The translations under genes and the position numbers were made by a program. Below the pieces are notes generated by a model, which was given only the letters and a program-made list of their open reading frames with translations, was not told the origin of the DNA and searched no databases. Positions 50,947 to 59,044 of a stretch of 64,000 nt of DNA are shown here, in pieces. Source of the DNA: Fredericiella sp038205395 (GTDB taxonomy: Bacteria > Chloroflexota > Anaerolineae > Caldilineales > Caldilineaceae); the NCBI GenBank assembly GCA_038205395.1, contig JBBRBX010000001.1:62001-126000 (forward strand), given 5' to 3'. Within the stretch, counting starts at the first letter, position 1. Each line of letters starts with the position of its first letter.

Positions 50947-51854
50947 AACGCGCCGACTGCTCCGCTGTGGGTTCCCTGCTGAAGCTGTTGGTGCTGTTCA
51001 CGCGCCAGCTTACGCTTCTTCTCCTGGTAAAAGCTGACGCCTAACATGATGACGGCAGCCTGAATCATCATCTCGCTGCTCCATATCCACATGATCGCCC
51101 CGCCCCATGCCTGATCCTCCAAGGCCGTAAAGCCCCAGATGTGCGGGACGGTTGCATAATGAGGATAAATGATGTCTGTTGCCATGGCGATCGAAGCGCC
51201 GGCAATAGCATTGGGCGGAACAAATGCGATCAGATAGACGATGCGCACCCAGTAGGGCAGCGCCTTGTGCAGGTGAGGAGCACTGTTGACCACAGGCCAC
51301 CAAAAAAGCATAGCCGCCAGGAAAAAGCTGATGTGCTCCAGGTTGTGCACCCACGGCACGCGCAGGGCAGTGTCATATAGGCTGGGTTCATGCCAGCCGA
51401 TATACACAAATACAAAAATGAGCCAGCAAAGTCCCGGCTGCGTCACAGCCGTCAGCCCCCGCCGAAACCATGTGTCGCGCACAAAGAGAGCGCCAACCAT
51501 ATGGCGCGCACGCACAGGCAGCGCCCACAGGACAATTGGAAACGGATTACCCAACCAGAGCAGAGGTGCGGCGGCCATGATCAGAATCTTGTGCTGCACC
51601 ATATGCATGATCAGCAGTTGATTGCCCAGCATATCGATCGGCGAAAGCAAAGCCAGCAGCAAGCAGGCTAATCCGCTGAGATAGGCTGCCAACCGCCAGC
51701 CGCTGGCCAACTTGTGACCTCTGCCTCTGGCTTCTAGTTGGCGACGCACCCGCAGCCAACCCAACACATAGAGAGTCCCCATCAACAACACGGGGGCTAA
51801 TATTTCGGGCCGGAACTCCCAAGGCGATAATAAACCACGAATTAATGGAGGCAT
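50943..51854 (-). CDS. ctaG: Cytochrome c oxidase assembly factor, caa3_CtaG family
   Basis: A 303-aa protein with about seven membrane helices, of the Bacillus-type caa3_CtaG family (DUF1404-like), needed for CuA/CuB assembly in caa3 oxidases; unrelated in sequence to proteobacterial Cox11. Conserved His/Met residues on the outer face: MLGNQLLIMHMVQHKILIM, WHEPSLYD, HNLEHISFFLAAMLFWWPV, DIIYPHYATVPH. Separated from coxC by an intrinsic terminator; the ATG at 51854 follows AAGGTG. Confidence 0.9.
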   Translation of the reverse strand: MPPLIRGLLSPWEFRPEILAPVLLMGTLYVLGWLRVRRQLEARGRGHKLASGWRLAAYLSGLACLLLALLSPIDMLGNQLLIMHMVQHKILIMAAAPLLWLGNPFPIVLWALPVRARHMVGALFVRDTWFRRGLTAVTQPGLCWLIFVFVYIGWHEPSLYDTALRVPWVHNLEHISFFLAAMLFWWPVVNSAPHLHKALPYWVRIVYLIAFVPPNAIAGASIAMATDIIYPHYATVPHIWGFTALEDQAWGGAIMWIWSSEMMIQAAVIMLGVSFYQEKKRKLAREQHQQLQQGTHSGAVGAL

Positions 51855-51878
51855 AGCACCTTATGTAAACATAGCTAC

Positions 51879-51920
51879 AAAAAAATGCGTGCTGCGCGGC
51901 GACTGCCACACAGCACGCAT
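51879..51920 (-). terminator. Intrinsic terminator between coxC and ctaG
   Basis: On the minus strand a 10-bp stem (51911-51920 and 51885-51894) with a 16-nt loop is followed directly by seven Ts (51885-51879). It lies 37 nt after the coxC stop and 24 nt before the ctaG start, so only read-through transcripts reach the assembly genes unless a promoter is hidden here. Confidence 0.85.
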
Positions 51921-51957
51921 CGAAACAATGCAATCGATGGCGTGGTAACGTCGCCGC

Positions 51958-52617
51958 TTAGTGGCCCGCTACATGACCGATCAGGTAGAGCGCCGGATAG
52001 AAAAAGATCCACACAACATCTACATAATGCCAGTAGATAGCCGCCGCCTCGATACCCCAAGTTCGCTCGGCTGTAAAGCGTCCCTTGCGCTGCAGCCGCC
52101 ACATGATGAAAATCAGTACGATGCCGGAAACGACATGCAGTGCATGCATCCCCGTCATGGCGAAGACGACAGCGCCATAATGGTTTTCCCACGGCGTCAG
52201 ATGGCCTTTGTAGAGCTGCGGGAACAAGCCCCACTCAAAGATCACCACGCCAAAGAAAAAGATCGCGCCAAAAATCATCGTTATCCAGGCGCCGATGGAG
52301 AAAACCTTCCACTGGCCATGGCGGGCGGCCACCTCAGCAGTATACATTGAGATACTGCTGAGCAACAGTACTGTGGTTACAATCAGCCCGATGTTCTGGT
52401 CCAGCTCAGGCCGCGAGTCGGCGCCCCACAGATAGAAGCGGGTCGCCAGTAGTGCACCAAACAAAAACGCTTCGGAGATAAAGAACAGCCACATCCCCAT
52501 ACGATTGAGGCGCAGGCGCTCGGCATAGGTTTCGTGCCCTGCCTCTGCACTGGTGACTGCGGCATAACTGGTGTCGGCGTGGGCCGGTTTGCTCAACGGT
52601 GTCGAAACGGCAGCCAT
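51958..52617 (-). CDS. coxC: Cytochrome c oxidase subunit III
   Basis: A 219-aa subunit III with five membrane helices, as in short caa3/bo3-type versions: NRMGMWLFFISEAFLFGALL, YNHKV-free short N-terminus, FEWGLFPQLYKG, GMHALHVVSGIVLIFIMW and WHYVDVVWIFFYPALYL. The Glu in FISEAFLF and the HYVDVVWIF motif are conserved. ATG at 52617 overlaps the coxIV stop (TGATG) and follows GGAGGAAC. Confidence 0.95.
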   Translation of the reverse strand: MAAVSTPLSKPAHADTSYAAVTSAEAGHETYAERLRLNRMGMWLFFISEAFLFGALLATRFYLWGADSRPELDQNIGLIVTTVLLLSSISMYTAEVAARHGQWKVFSIGAWITMIFGAIFFFGVVIFEWGLFPQLYKGHLTPWENHYGAVVFAMTGMHALHVVSGIVLIFIMWRLQRKGRFTAERTWGIEAAAIYWHYVDVVWIFFYPALYLIGHVAGH

Positions 52618-52805
52618 CAATGTTCCTCCTCAGCCGACCACAGACGCTTGACATGCATAAAAAACCAGATCACTAGAATGGCTTTGGCCGCAGCGATCAA
52701 CATCAAAAATGTGACGCCAGGATTGACATGCGCCAGCCAAAACTCAAACGCCGTTAGCACAGCCAGCACAATTGCTACAATAATTCCTGTCCGATAGTAG
52801 CCCAT
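52617..52805 (-). CDS. Cytochrome c oxidase subunit IV (short, prokaryotic)
   Basis: A 62-aa protein with two membrane helices (IIVAIVLAVLTAFEFWLAHV and FLMLIAAAKAILVIWFFMHV) and the WFFMHVKRLW end typical of prokaryotic subunit IV (CtaF/CoxD-like). It lies between coxA and coxC, overlapping coxC by 1 nt. ATG at 52805 follows GAGGGAGAAG. Shorter than the roughly 90-110 aa of Bacillus CtaF. Confidence 0.88.
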   Translation of the reverse strand: MGYYRTGIIVAIVLAVLTAFEFWLAHVNPGVTFLMLIAAAKAILVIWFFMHVKRLWSAEEEH

Positions 52806-52828
52806 ACAGTTCGATCTTCTCCCTCAGG

Positions 52829-52867
52829 CAGCGGAGACAGCCGCCTCGCCGGCGGCTGTCTCCGCTG
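52829..52867. repeat. Perfect 17-bp GC-rich hairpin between coxA and coxIV
   Basis: Arms 52829-52845 and 52851-52867 pair perfectly around a 5-nt loop. It lies 20 nt after the coxA stop in the direction of transcription and has no U-run. It could stabilise the upstream mRNA against 3' exonucleases, mark a processing site or cause partial termination. Confidence 0.8.
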
Positions 52868-52887
52868 GTCTATTGCTTATCGTCTGC

Positions 52888-54759
52888 TTAATCGTCACCG
52901 GCGGCGGCCGCCGCCACATACGTGGAGCCTGCCAAACCATAGTCATATGGCTCACCAACCACACTGATCGGCCGCGCATAACTGTGCTCAGGAGCCGGCG
53001 AAGGAATCTGCCATTCAGGCGAACGAGAGCGCCACGGATTGGCTCCAGCCAAAACGCCCACCTCGGCGCTGCTGAAAAGGTTGTACACCATCAGCAATAT
53101 GGAGAATGCAATAGCAAAACCGGCTATCGTTATCGCCACATGAATAGGTGCAATGCCCAGGGCCGGGTCATAGTCGGCAATATGGCGGCGCATGCCCAAC
53201 ACGCCGGCTGACATCTGGCCAATGCTCATTACCCAGAAAGCCGGAGTCATAAGCCAAAAGTGCAGTTTACCCAGTGACTCGTTATACATGCGTCCTGTCA
53301 TCTTCGGATACCAGTAGTAGATGGCAGCAAAGAAGGGAAAGACAAAACCGCCAAAAATCGTAGCATGGAAGTGGCCGACAATAAAGTACGTGTCATGCAA
53401 GTACAGGTCAGTGGCAACAGTAGCCAACACCGGGCCGCTGAGACCACCAATCAGGAAGACCGAGATAGCGCCCAGGGTGAAGAGCATCGGCGTCGGGAAA
53501 GTCAGGCGCCCACCCCACAACGTACCCAGCCAGCTAAAGAACTTGACGCCTGTCGGCACTGCCACGAGCAGGGTGGAAATCATAAACGCCACCCGCAGAT
53601 ACGGCTGGTAGCCGGAGGTAAACATATGGTGGCCCCAGACGAGGAAACCAACCAGCGCAATGGCCAAACTCGACAATGCTACCCACCTGTAACCAAACAG
53701 CGGTTTGCGTGCAAAGACCGGCAGCAGTTCACTGATGATGCCGAGACCGGGAAGCACAAAAACGTAAACGGCTGGATGCGAGTAGAACCAGAAGAGATGT
53801 TGATGCAAAATCGGTTGGCCCCCGATATTGACGCCTGCCGCCGTCATAATCGGATTAAAGAATGGCATCCCCAATGAACGCTCAAAAGACATCAGCAGGA
53901 AATCAGTGGCGATAAACTGCGTGCCAGTCAACTGGATAAAACTTGTCGCCAAGACCGCCCAGCAAAAAATCGGCATACGAAAGAGTGACATGCCCTTGGG
54001 CCGCATCAGCAGAATTGTCGCAATCAGGTTGACCGACCCTAGAATCGATGAGAGACCAATCCCAAAAACGCCCCAGAACATGAATTGGTAGCCAACCGCT
54101 CCCCGCAAGCTCAATGGGGGGTAAGCCGTCCAGCCCGAATCCCAACCGCCAAAAAATACCGAAAGCAGCAGCGTCATCGCACCAGGCACATTGACCCAGA
54201 AGGCAAAAGCATTAAGCCGTGGGAAAGCCATATCTTCGGCGCCGATCATCAGCGGCACCAAGTAGTTGGCCAGACCGCCAATGCCAATCAGAATTGAGGC
54301 CAACGCCACCCAACCATGCAAGCTAAAGACGACATTGTAGTTTTGCATCGTCATAAACTGCATAGCGGGCGCAGCCAACTCTGTGCGGAAGATCAAGGCA
54401 AAGGTGCCGCCGACGATCAGCAAGAGCAGACCGGTGACACCATACTGGATACCGATGACCTTATGATTGTAATCGACACCAAAATACCGCGTCCAGGCAG
54501 GCTTGCCTTGCGGCGGACCATGCTGCATAGGCGTGGCAATACCGCGTGTCCACTTCAGCCAGTCACTCAGGGCGCCGACACCCACAAGAAAGCCGATGAT
54601 GGCAAAAACAATGCCACCGACATACACCGCTTCTGGAAACCAAGGCTCAGCACCCATGGCCAGACGGGTCAGCAGCACCAGCGCCATGCCGGAGATAAAA
54701 CCGGCAATATAGCCGATGAGGCCGCGTACAAGTCCTAACGATGTCAATGGAACAGACAT
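52888..54759 (-). CDS. coxA: Cytochrome c oxidase subunit I (A2-type)
   Basis: A 623-aa catalytic subunit. An N-terminal extension (about residues 1-95) with two extra helices precedes the core. Heme a ligands: His in FSLHGWVALASIL and in HFHATIFGG; heme a3 His in LHDTYFIVGHFHA; CuB ligands in FWFYSHPAVYVFVLPGLG (His and cross-linked Tyr) and VWGHHMFTSG. The Glu of the usual GHPEVY is replaced: YSHPAV marks an A2-type proton channel, as in Rhodothermus caa3. ATG at 54759 follows AAAGGAG. Confidence 0.96.
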   Translation of the reverse strand: MSVPLTSLGLVRGLIGYIAGFISGMALVLLTRLAMGAEPWFPEAVYVGGIVFAIIGFLVGVGALSDWLKWTRGIATPMQHGPPQGKPAWTRYFGVDYNHKVIGIQYGVTGLLLLIVGGTFALIFRTELAAPAMQFMTMQNYNVVFSLHGWVALASILIGIGGLANYLVPLMIGAEDMAFPRLNAFAFWVNVPGAMTLLLSVFFGGWDSGWTAYPPLSLRGAVGYQFMFWGVFGIGLSSILGSVNLIATILLMRPKGMSLFRMPIFCWAVLATSFIQLTGTQFIATDFLLMSFERSLGMPFFNPIMTAAGVNIGGQPILHQHLFWFYSHPAVYVFVLPGLGIISELLPVFARKPLFGYRWVALSSLAIALVGFLVWGHHMFTSGYQPYLRVAFMISTLLVAVPTGVKFFSWLGTLWGGRLTFPTPMLFTLGAISVFLIGGLSGPVLATVATDLYLHDTYFIVGHFHATIFGGFVFPFFAAIYYWYPKMTGRMYNESLGKLHFWLMTPAFWVMSIGQMSAGVLGMRRHIADYDPALGIAPIHVAITIAGFAIAFSILLMVYNLFSSAEVGVLAGANPWRSRSPEWQIPSPAPEHSYARPISVVGEPYDYGLAGSTYVAAAAAGDD

Positions 54760-54832
54760 AGCCGTGCGTTCTCCTTTGACCTGAATTCCTCTATTTCAGC
54801 ACCGGATCATGACCGGGTCACTGACGCTTCTT

Positions 54833-55606
54833 TTATCTGCTTGCCGTCTGCAAGCCCGGCAGCAACGCCTGATGGCTGGGCTGCAGACCCTGAGCCAGCG
54901 CTTGCCCATCCAACCAGGCGGTGTACTCCTGCTCTGTAACGACACGCACTTTCGCATACATAGAGGTATGCGACAAACCACAGACCTGATTGCAGGCAAG
55001 CGTATATTCACCTGTCACAGTCGGGATAAAATTGATGTGTGTCGTCATGCCAGGCACAAGGTCCTGTTTGATCCGCCATTCCTTCACCCAAAAGGAGTGG
55101 ATAACATCTTTGGAAGTCATATTCAATGTCAGCGGCTGGTCAACCGGCACCACAAGCTCAGCATTGGTCGTGCCGTTGGGATAGTTGAACGACCACGCCC
55201 ACTGTTGGCCCACCACTTCCACGGCAAGGGCATTGGGTGCAGATGCCGTGACATCGGCCAGTGTGCGCACGCCGATAAAGGCAAAAACCACCACTAACAC
55301 TAATGGAATGACTGTCCACACCACTTCCAGCGTAGTGTTGCCCTCAAAATGCTCCCCTTCATCCTCATGGCTGCCACGCCGGAAGACGACGAACGAATAG
55401 ACCATAAAAACGGACACCAGCGCAAAAAGAAAGGCGATCAGCCACATGTGGACGCGAAACAGATTGTCTACTGTGGCCGCCTGTGCGGTTGCCTGCTTCG
55501 GCAGTGGCAGCACACCGTTCAGAAGAAACCCTAAGGCAATCGTGGTGATGAAAACCAACACCCCGATAATGATAAAGTGACGCTTGTTTGTAGCCGAAAT
55601 GGACAT
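54833..55606 (-). CDS. coxB: Cytochrome c oxidase subunit II (CuA)
   Basis: A 257-aa subunit II. Two membrane helices (about 10-30 and 52-72, HMWLIAFLFALVSVFMVYSF), a third hydrophobic stretch (EVVWTVIPLVLVVVFAFIG) and a CuA domain: QQWAWSFNYP, KDVIHSFWVKEWRIKQDLVP (His ligand), GEYTLACNQVCGLSHTSMYA (two Cys, His, Met). No cytochrome c domain is fused at the C-terminus, unlike many caa3 enzymes, so a separate electron donor is needed; none is encoded here. ATG at 55606. Confidence 0.95.
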   Translation of the reverse strand: MSISATNKRHFIIIGVLVFITTIALGFLLNGVLPLPKQATAQAATVDNLFRVHMWLIAFLFALVSVFMVYSFVVFRRGSHEDEGEHFEGNTTLEVVWTVIPLVLVVVFAFIGVRTLADVTASAPNALAVEVVGQQWAWSFNYPNGTTNAELVVPVDQPLTLNMTSKDVIHSFWVKEWRIKQDLVPGMTTHINFIPTVTGEYTLACNQVCGLSHTSMYAKVRVVTEQEYTAWLDGQALAQGLQPSHQALLPGLQTASR

Positions 55607-55763
55607 AGTGATTTACCGCTCCTCACGTCCTTACTGCAAATCTACTTGGCGCCGACTGCCCTTCTGCCAGACTTTGGCAGAAACTTCCTGCAAACATTAT
55701 ACACACAAAACAGTGTTCGTGCATTATTGCACAAACATCGCGCAAAGAAAAACTCTACTTTGT

Positions 55764-56117
55764 CTAGCGTGCGGCATAGACGACCAGTGCAGCCACCGCC
55801 AGCGTTATCACCAGCGGCGCCGCGGTCAACAGCGCTTCAACCCCTACGTCAAGGTGGAACTGGCGGACAACGGCAGCCTGCGCCGCGTCTGCCGGCGGAC
55901 GCACAGCCTGCGCCGTGGCATAGACCAGCCAGCCTTGAACTGCCAAACTGGCAGCCACAACAGCGGCGGCAAGCGCCGGCAGCCAGGTGGCAGCCCAGCC
56001 GCCATCAAAAGCAATCGCCGGCGTCAGCGCCGCAGCGGCCGGCCAATAGCTCAACACCAGCCATGCGACCAGCCCCAGCAAAATTGCAATCGAACCGCCT
56101 ATACGTGCCATCTTCAC
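55764..56117 (-). CDS. Small membrane protein upstream of coxB
   Basis: A 117-aa protein with three hydrophobic segments (ARIGGSIAILLGLVAWLVLS, LPALAAAVVAASLAVQGWLV, ALLTAAPLVITLAVAALVVY) and no recognised family. GTG at 56117 follows AAGGAAG at good spacing; an ATG is two codons in. It is the first gene on the strand of the oxidase cluster, 157 nt before coxB, so it may belong to it. Confidence 0.6.
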   Translation of the reverse strand: MKMARIGGSIAILLGLVAWLVLSYWPAAAALTPAIAFDGGWAATWLPALAAAVVAASLAVQGWLVYATAQAVRPPADAAQAAVVRQFHLDVGVEALLTAAPLVITLAVAALVVYAAR

Positions 56118-56285
56118 GCTTCGCTTCCTTTCTCACGCACCTTGCCGTAAAGTGGCGCGGATTGTAGCAGAGTTCCAGAGGCGTGTCAAAGCACCCAACA
56201 AATCAAGGATATCTTACCCTACCGCTTCGGGTAGGCGGCAGCAGGTGACAAAGCGCTCACAACAGTATCGCAACAAGTTCGCAAT

Positions 56286-56300
56286 TTAGATTCATTCTAA
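56286..56300. promoter_or_regulatory. Fur/PerR-type box 1
   Basis: TTAGATTCATTCTAA, a 7-1-7 inverted repeat with one mismatch, close to the Bacillus PerR box. It is the exact reverse complement of box 2, 60 nt away. Confidence 0.8.
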
Positions 56301-56345
56301 GTAATATTTGGCGCCACTCGTCGTCTATGTTAAAGTGACAATAGT

Positions 56346-56360
56346 TTAGAATGAATCTAA
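56346..56360. promoter_or_regulatory. Fur/PerR-type box 2
   Basis: TTAGAATGAATCTAA, the reverse complement of box 1, ending 12 nt before the regulator's ATG. A possible -10 (TAGAAT at 56347-56352) lies inside it, so binding would block transcription. Confidence 0.8.
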
Positions 56361-56372
56361 TTCTGGGGCGTT

Positions 56373-56849
56373 ATGAACAAAAAACAAAAGTTTGATATTT
56401 TTACCGGCGCATTGCAGCGCGCTGGGCTGCGCTTGACATCACAGCGCAAAGCCGTCTGCGATTATCTCGCCGGCACGGCTCAGCACCCATCGCCCTACCA
56501 AGTGTATGCTGATATCTCCCTTGTTTATCCTGAAATCAGCCGCGCCACAGTCTATAACACGCTCAACACGCTGCAGCAGTTGGGCGCTATCGTCGAGCTT
56601 AGCTTTGGCGCCGAACACACCCATTACGACACCAATCCAGAGCCGCACATCAACCTGATCTGTCTGCGCTGCCACAAAATTGTGGACTTTGCCGGTGAAG
56701 TAGCCCTCGGTCCGATCAACGAACGTATTCTGCAGGAGACCGGTTTTCAAAGCGCTGCCGCCAAGGTGGATCTTGTGGGCTTTTGCGGTGAATGTCGCGA
56801 GCAGCGCCGGGCGGAGATACGTGCCTTATATCAAGGCGAGAAACCATAG
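56373..56849 (+). CDS. Fur family regulator, PerR-like
   Basis: A 158-aa Fur-family repressor. DNA-binding wing: RLTSQRKAVCDYLAGTAQHP, EISRATVYNTLNTLQQLGAI. Metal regions: AEHTHYDTNPEPHINLICLR, then CHKIVDF; structural zinc Cys pairs CLRC and CGEC. The Asp in HYDTN matches the peroxide-sensing Asp of PerR (Fur usually has Glu), but the third sensing His is replaced by Asn (PHIN). Two Per-like boxes lie in its promoter, and the next gene, 99 nt away, is a P1B-4 ATPase, the type PerR controls in Bacillus (PfeT). Confidence 0.88.
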   Translation: MNKKQKFDIFTGALQRAGLRLTSQRKAVCDYLAGTAQHPSPYQVYADISLVYPEISRATVYNTLNTLQQLGAIVELSFGAEHTHYDTNPEPHINLICLRCHKIVDFAGEVALGPINERILQETGFQSAAAKVDLVGFCGECREQRRAEIRALYQGEKP

Positions 56850-56948
56850 CTCCTGTGACACAGCAGGCACAATGGGTAAAAACAATAAACGAAACACAAT
56901 TCTGATAGAGCCAACAACAGCAGACATGGATGAGAAGGAAATAACTTT

Positions 56949-58979
56949 ATGACCAGCCAATCGACTCCCGCTACACCTGCTTACACCGGGTACACGGCAG
57001 AACGCTCTTCATGGCGCACGCCGAATTTTTGGAAAGAAAACTATGAGTTTTTGCTGGCCGCCATCACACTCGTCGCCCTGCTGGCTGGGTGGCTGGGTGG
57101 AGAGGTCACTGAGGCACTGCCTGATTGGTCGATTGGGCTGTTGGCAGTCATTGCTTTCGCAGCAGGCGGCTATGCAGGGATTAAGGGCGCCTGGGAACAA
57201 GCGCGTGAAGGACGCTTTGATATTGATTTTTTGATGATTGCCGCAGCCCTTGGCGCAGCCGCTATCGGTGCATGGGTGGAGGGGGCGCTGCTGCTCTTTC
57301 TCTTCACCCTCAGCGGCGCTTTGGAAACGTTTGCCATGGGGCGCACACGCAAGGCAATTGAATCCCTGGCTAACCTGCGTCCGGATGTAGCAACTGTACG
57401 CCGCGGCAGTGAAGAAACCGTGCTGCCGGTGGGGGAGTTGGCGGTTGGTGACCTGGTGCTGGTCAAGCCTGGGGAACGGCTGCCGGTGGATGGCACGGTC
57501 GTCAGCGGCTCCAGCAGCGTAGACCAGAGCGCGATTACCGGCGAGAGTATGCCGGTTAGCAAGTGGATCGGCGACAGCGTCTTTGCCGGCACAATCAATG
57601 GCGGCGGCGCGTTGGATGTGCGGGTCGGCAAGCTGGCGAGCGAGACAACGCTAAATAAGATCGTAACAATGGTAGCGGAGGCGCAGGAAGATGCAACCCC
57701 CACCCAGCAGTTCATTGACCGCTTCAGCCAGCCTTACACCTACGCCGTCATCGGCGCAACGCTGTTGGCGCTAGCCCTGCCGGTGCTGTTTCTCAGTGAA
57801 CCATTCGACATTACGTTATACCGCGCCATGACGCTGCTGGTAGTCGCCAGCCCCTGCGCACTGGTGATCAGCACGCCCGCCTCGGCGCTGAGCGCCATCG
57901 CCGCCGCCGCACGCTCCGGCGTCCTCTTTAAGGGCGGCGCTTATCTGGAGTTGCTGGGCCAGGTCGATATCATCGCCTTTGACAAAACCGGCACGCTCAC
58001 GCCCGGTCGCCCCGCCGTCACCAATATTCACCCGCTCACCGGCCACACCGAAGAGAGACTGCTGCAAGTTGCCGCCAGCGCCGAGACATCAAGCGAGCAT
58101 CATATCGGCAAGGCCATTGTCGAGAAGGCGCGCTCGCGCGGGATTGAGCTGCAGAAGCCGCTTGAATTTCAAGCGGTGGCCGGCGAAGGAATTATCGCGA
58201 GTTTTCAGGTGCAGGATCATGTCGAGACGATCTATATCGGCAACGAACGCCTGTTTGTCAACCAGCAGATGGAGCTGTCACCTGCCATTCATATGGTCGG
58301 CCAAGCGCTGCAAAAGCAGGGCAAATCGGTCATGATGGTCGTGCGCCGCAGCCAAGTTGAAGATACGCTTGGCTCTGAGCGTGATTGGGAAGTGATGGGC
58401 TATCTGGCTGTGGCCGACACGCTGCGTCTCGAAGCTGCTGAAGCAGTGAAACGGCTGCGCAGCGAGGGCATCAAACAGATAGCCATGATCACCGGCGACA
58501 ACAGCAATGCCGCTCACTATATCGCGCGGCAAGCCAATGTGGATGAGGTATATGCCGACCTGATGCCTGAACAGAAGTTGGAACTGATCAAACAGTTGGG
58601 ACTGCAGGGCAAGGTGGCAATGGTAGGCGACGGCGTCAATGATGCGCCGGCGCTGGCAACGGCGCATGTCGGCATTGCCATGGGCGCAGGCGGCACCGAT
58701 GTGGCGCTGGAGACGGCTGACATTGTGTTGATGTCCAGCGACCTGGCCAAGCTGCCTTTTGCGATCAAGCTGAGCCGCAGCGCCGCCCGCATCATTCGCC
58801 AGAATGTGATCTTCTCGGTCAGTGTCATTATTACGCTGGTGCTGCTGACCATCCTGCTGCCTGTCTTTGTCCCTAATTTTCTGCTGCCGCTGCCGTTGGG
58901 TGTGGTCGGTCACGAAGGCAGCACACTGCTCGTCGTGGCAAACGGTCTGCGCCTGCTGGGTATGCGGCCGGAGCGCTAG
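56949..58979 (+). CDS. P1B-4 type metal-transporting ATPase (PfeT/CoaT-like)
   Basis: A 676-aa heavy-metal P-type ATPase with no N-terminal metal-binding domain. Motifs: actuator ITGESMP; metal site VASPCALVIS (SPC); phosphorylation DKTGTLTPG; hinge GDGVNDAPAL; and GVVGHEGSTLLVVAN in the last helix. SPC plus HEGST define P1B-4 pumps, which export Fe2+ or Co2+. The usual SEHP of the nucleotide domain reads SEHH here. ATG at 56949 follows AAGGAAA. Its link to a PerR-like repressor suggests Fe2+ efflux during oxidative or iron stress. Confidence 0.93.
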   Translation: MTSQSTPATPAYTGYTAERSSWRTPNFWKENYEFLLAAITLVALLAGWLGGEVTEALPDWSIGLLAVIAFAAGGYAGIKGAWEQAREGRFDIDFLMIAAALGAAAIGAWVEGALLLFLFTLSGALETFAMGRTRKAIESLANLRPDVATVRRGSEETVLPVGELAVGDLVLVKPGERLPVDGTVVSGSSSVDQSAITGESMPVSKWIGDSVFAGTINGGGALDVRVGKLASETTLNKIVTMVAEAQEDATPTQQFIDRFSQPYTYAVIGATLLALALPVLFLSEPFDITLYRAMTLLVVASPCALVISTPASALSAIAAAARSGVLFKGGAYLELLGQVDIIAFDKTGTLTPGRPAVTNIHPLTGHTEERLLQVAASAETSSEHHIGKAIVEKARSRGIELQKPLEFQAVAGEGIIASFQVQDHVETIYIGNERLFVNQQMELSPAIHMVGQALQKQGKSVMMVVRRSQVEDTLGSERDWEVMGYLAVADTLRLEAAEAVKRLRSEGIKQIAMITGDNSNAAHYIARQANVDEVYADLMPEQKLELIKQLGLQGKVAMVGDGVNDAPALATAHVGIAMGAGGTDVALETADIVLMSSDLAKLPFAIKLSRSAARIIRQNVIFSVSVIITLVLLTILLPVFVPNFLLPLPLGVVGHEGSTLLVVANGLRLLGMRPER

Positions 58980-58987
58980 AATATCAG

Positions 58988-59025
58988 CAGCAGAAAAGGG
59001 AGGGTTGCCCCTCCCTTTTCTGCTG
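58988..59025. terminator. Bidirectional intrinsic terminator
   Basis: Arms 58988-59003 and 59010-59025 pair perfectly (16 bp) with a 6-nt loop and contain AAAA/TTTT blocks. Lies between the convergent ATPase and BNR-protein genes. Confidence 0.85.
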
Positions 59026-59044
59026 CATCTGTGATTCGCTGTGT

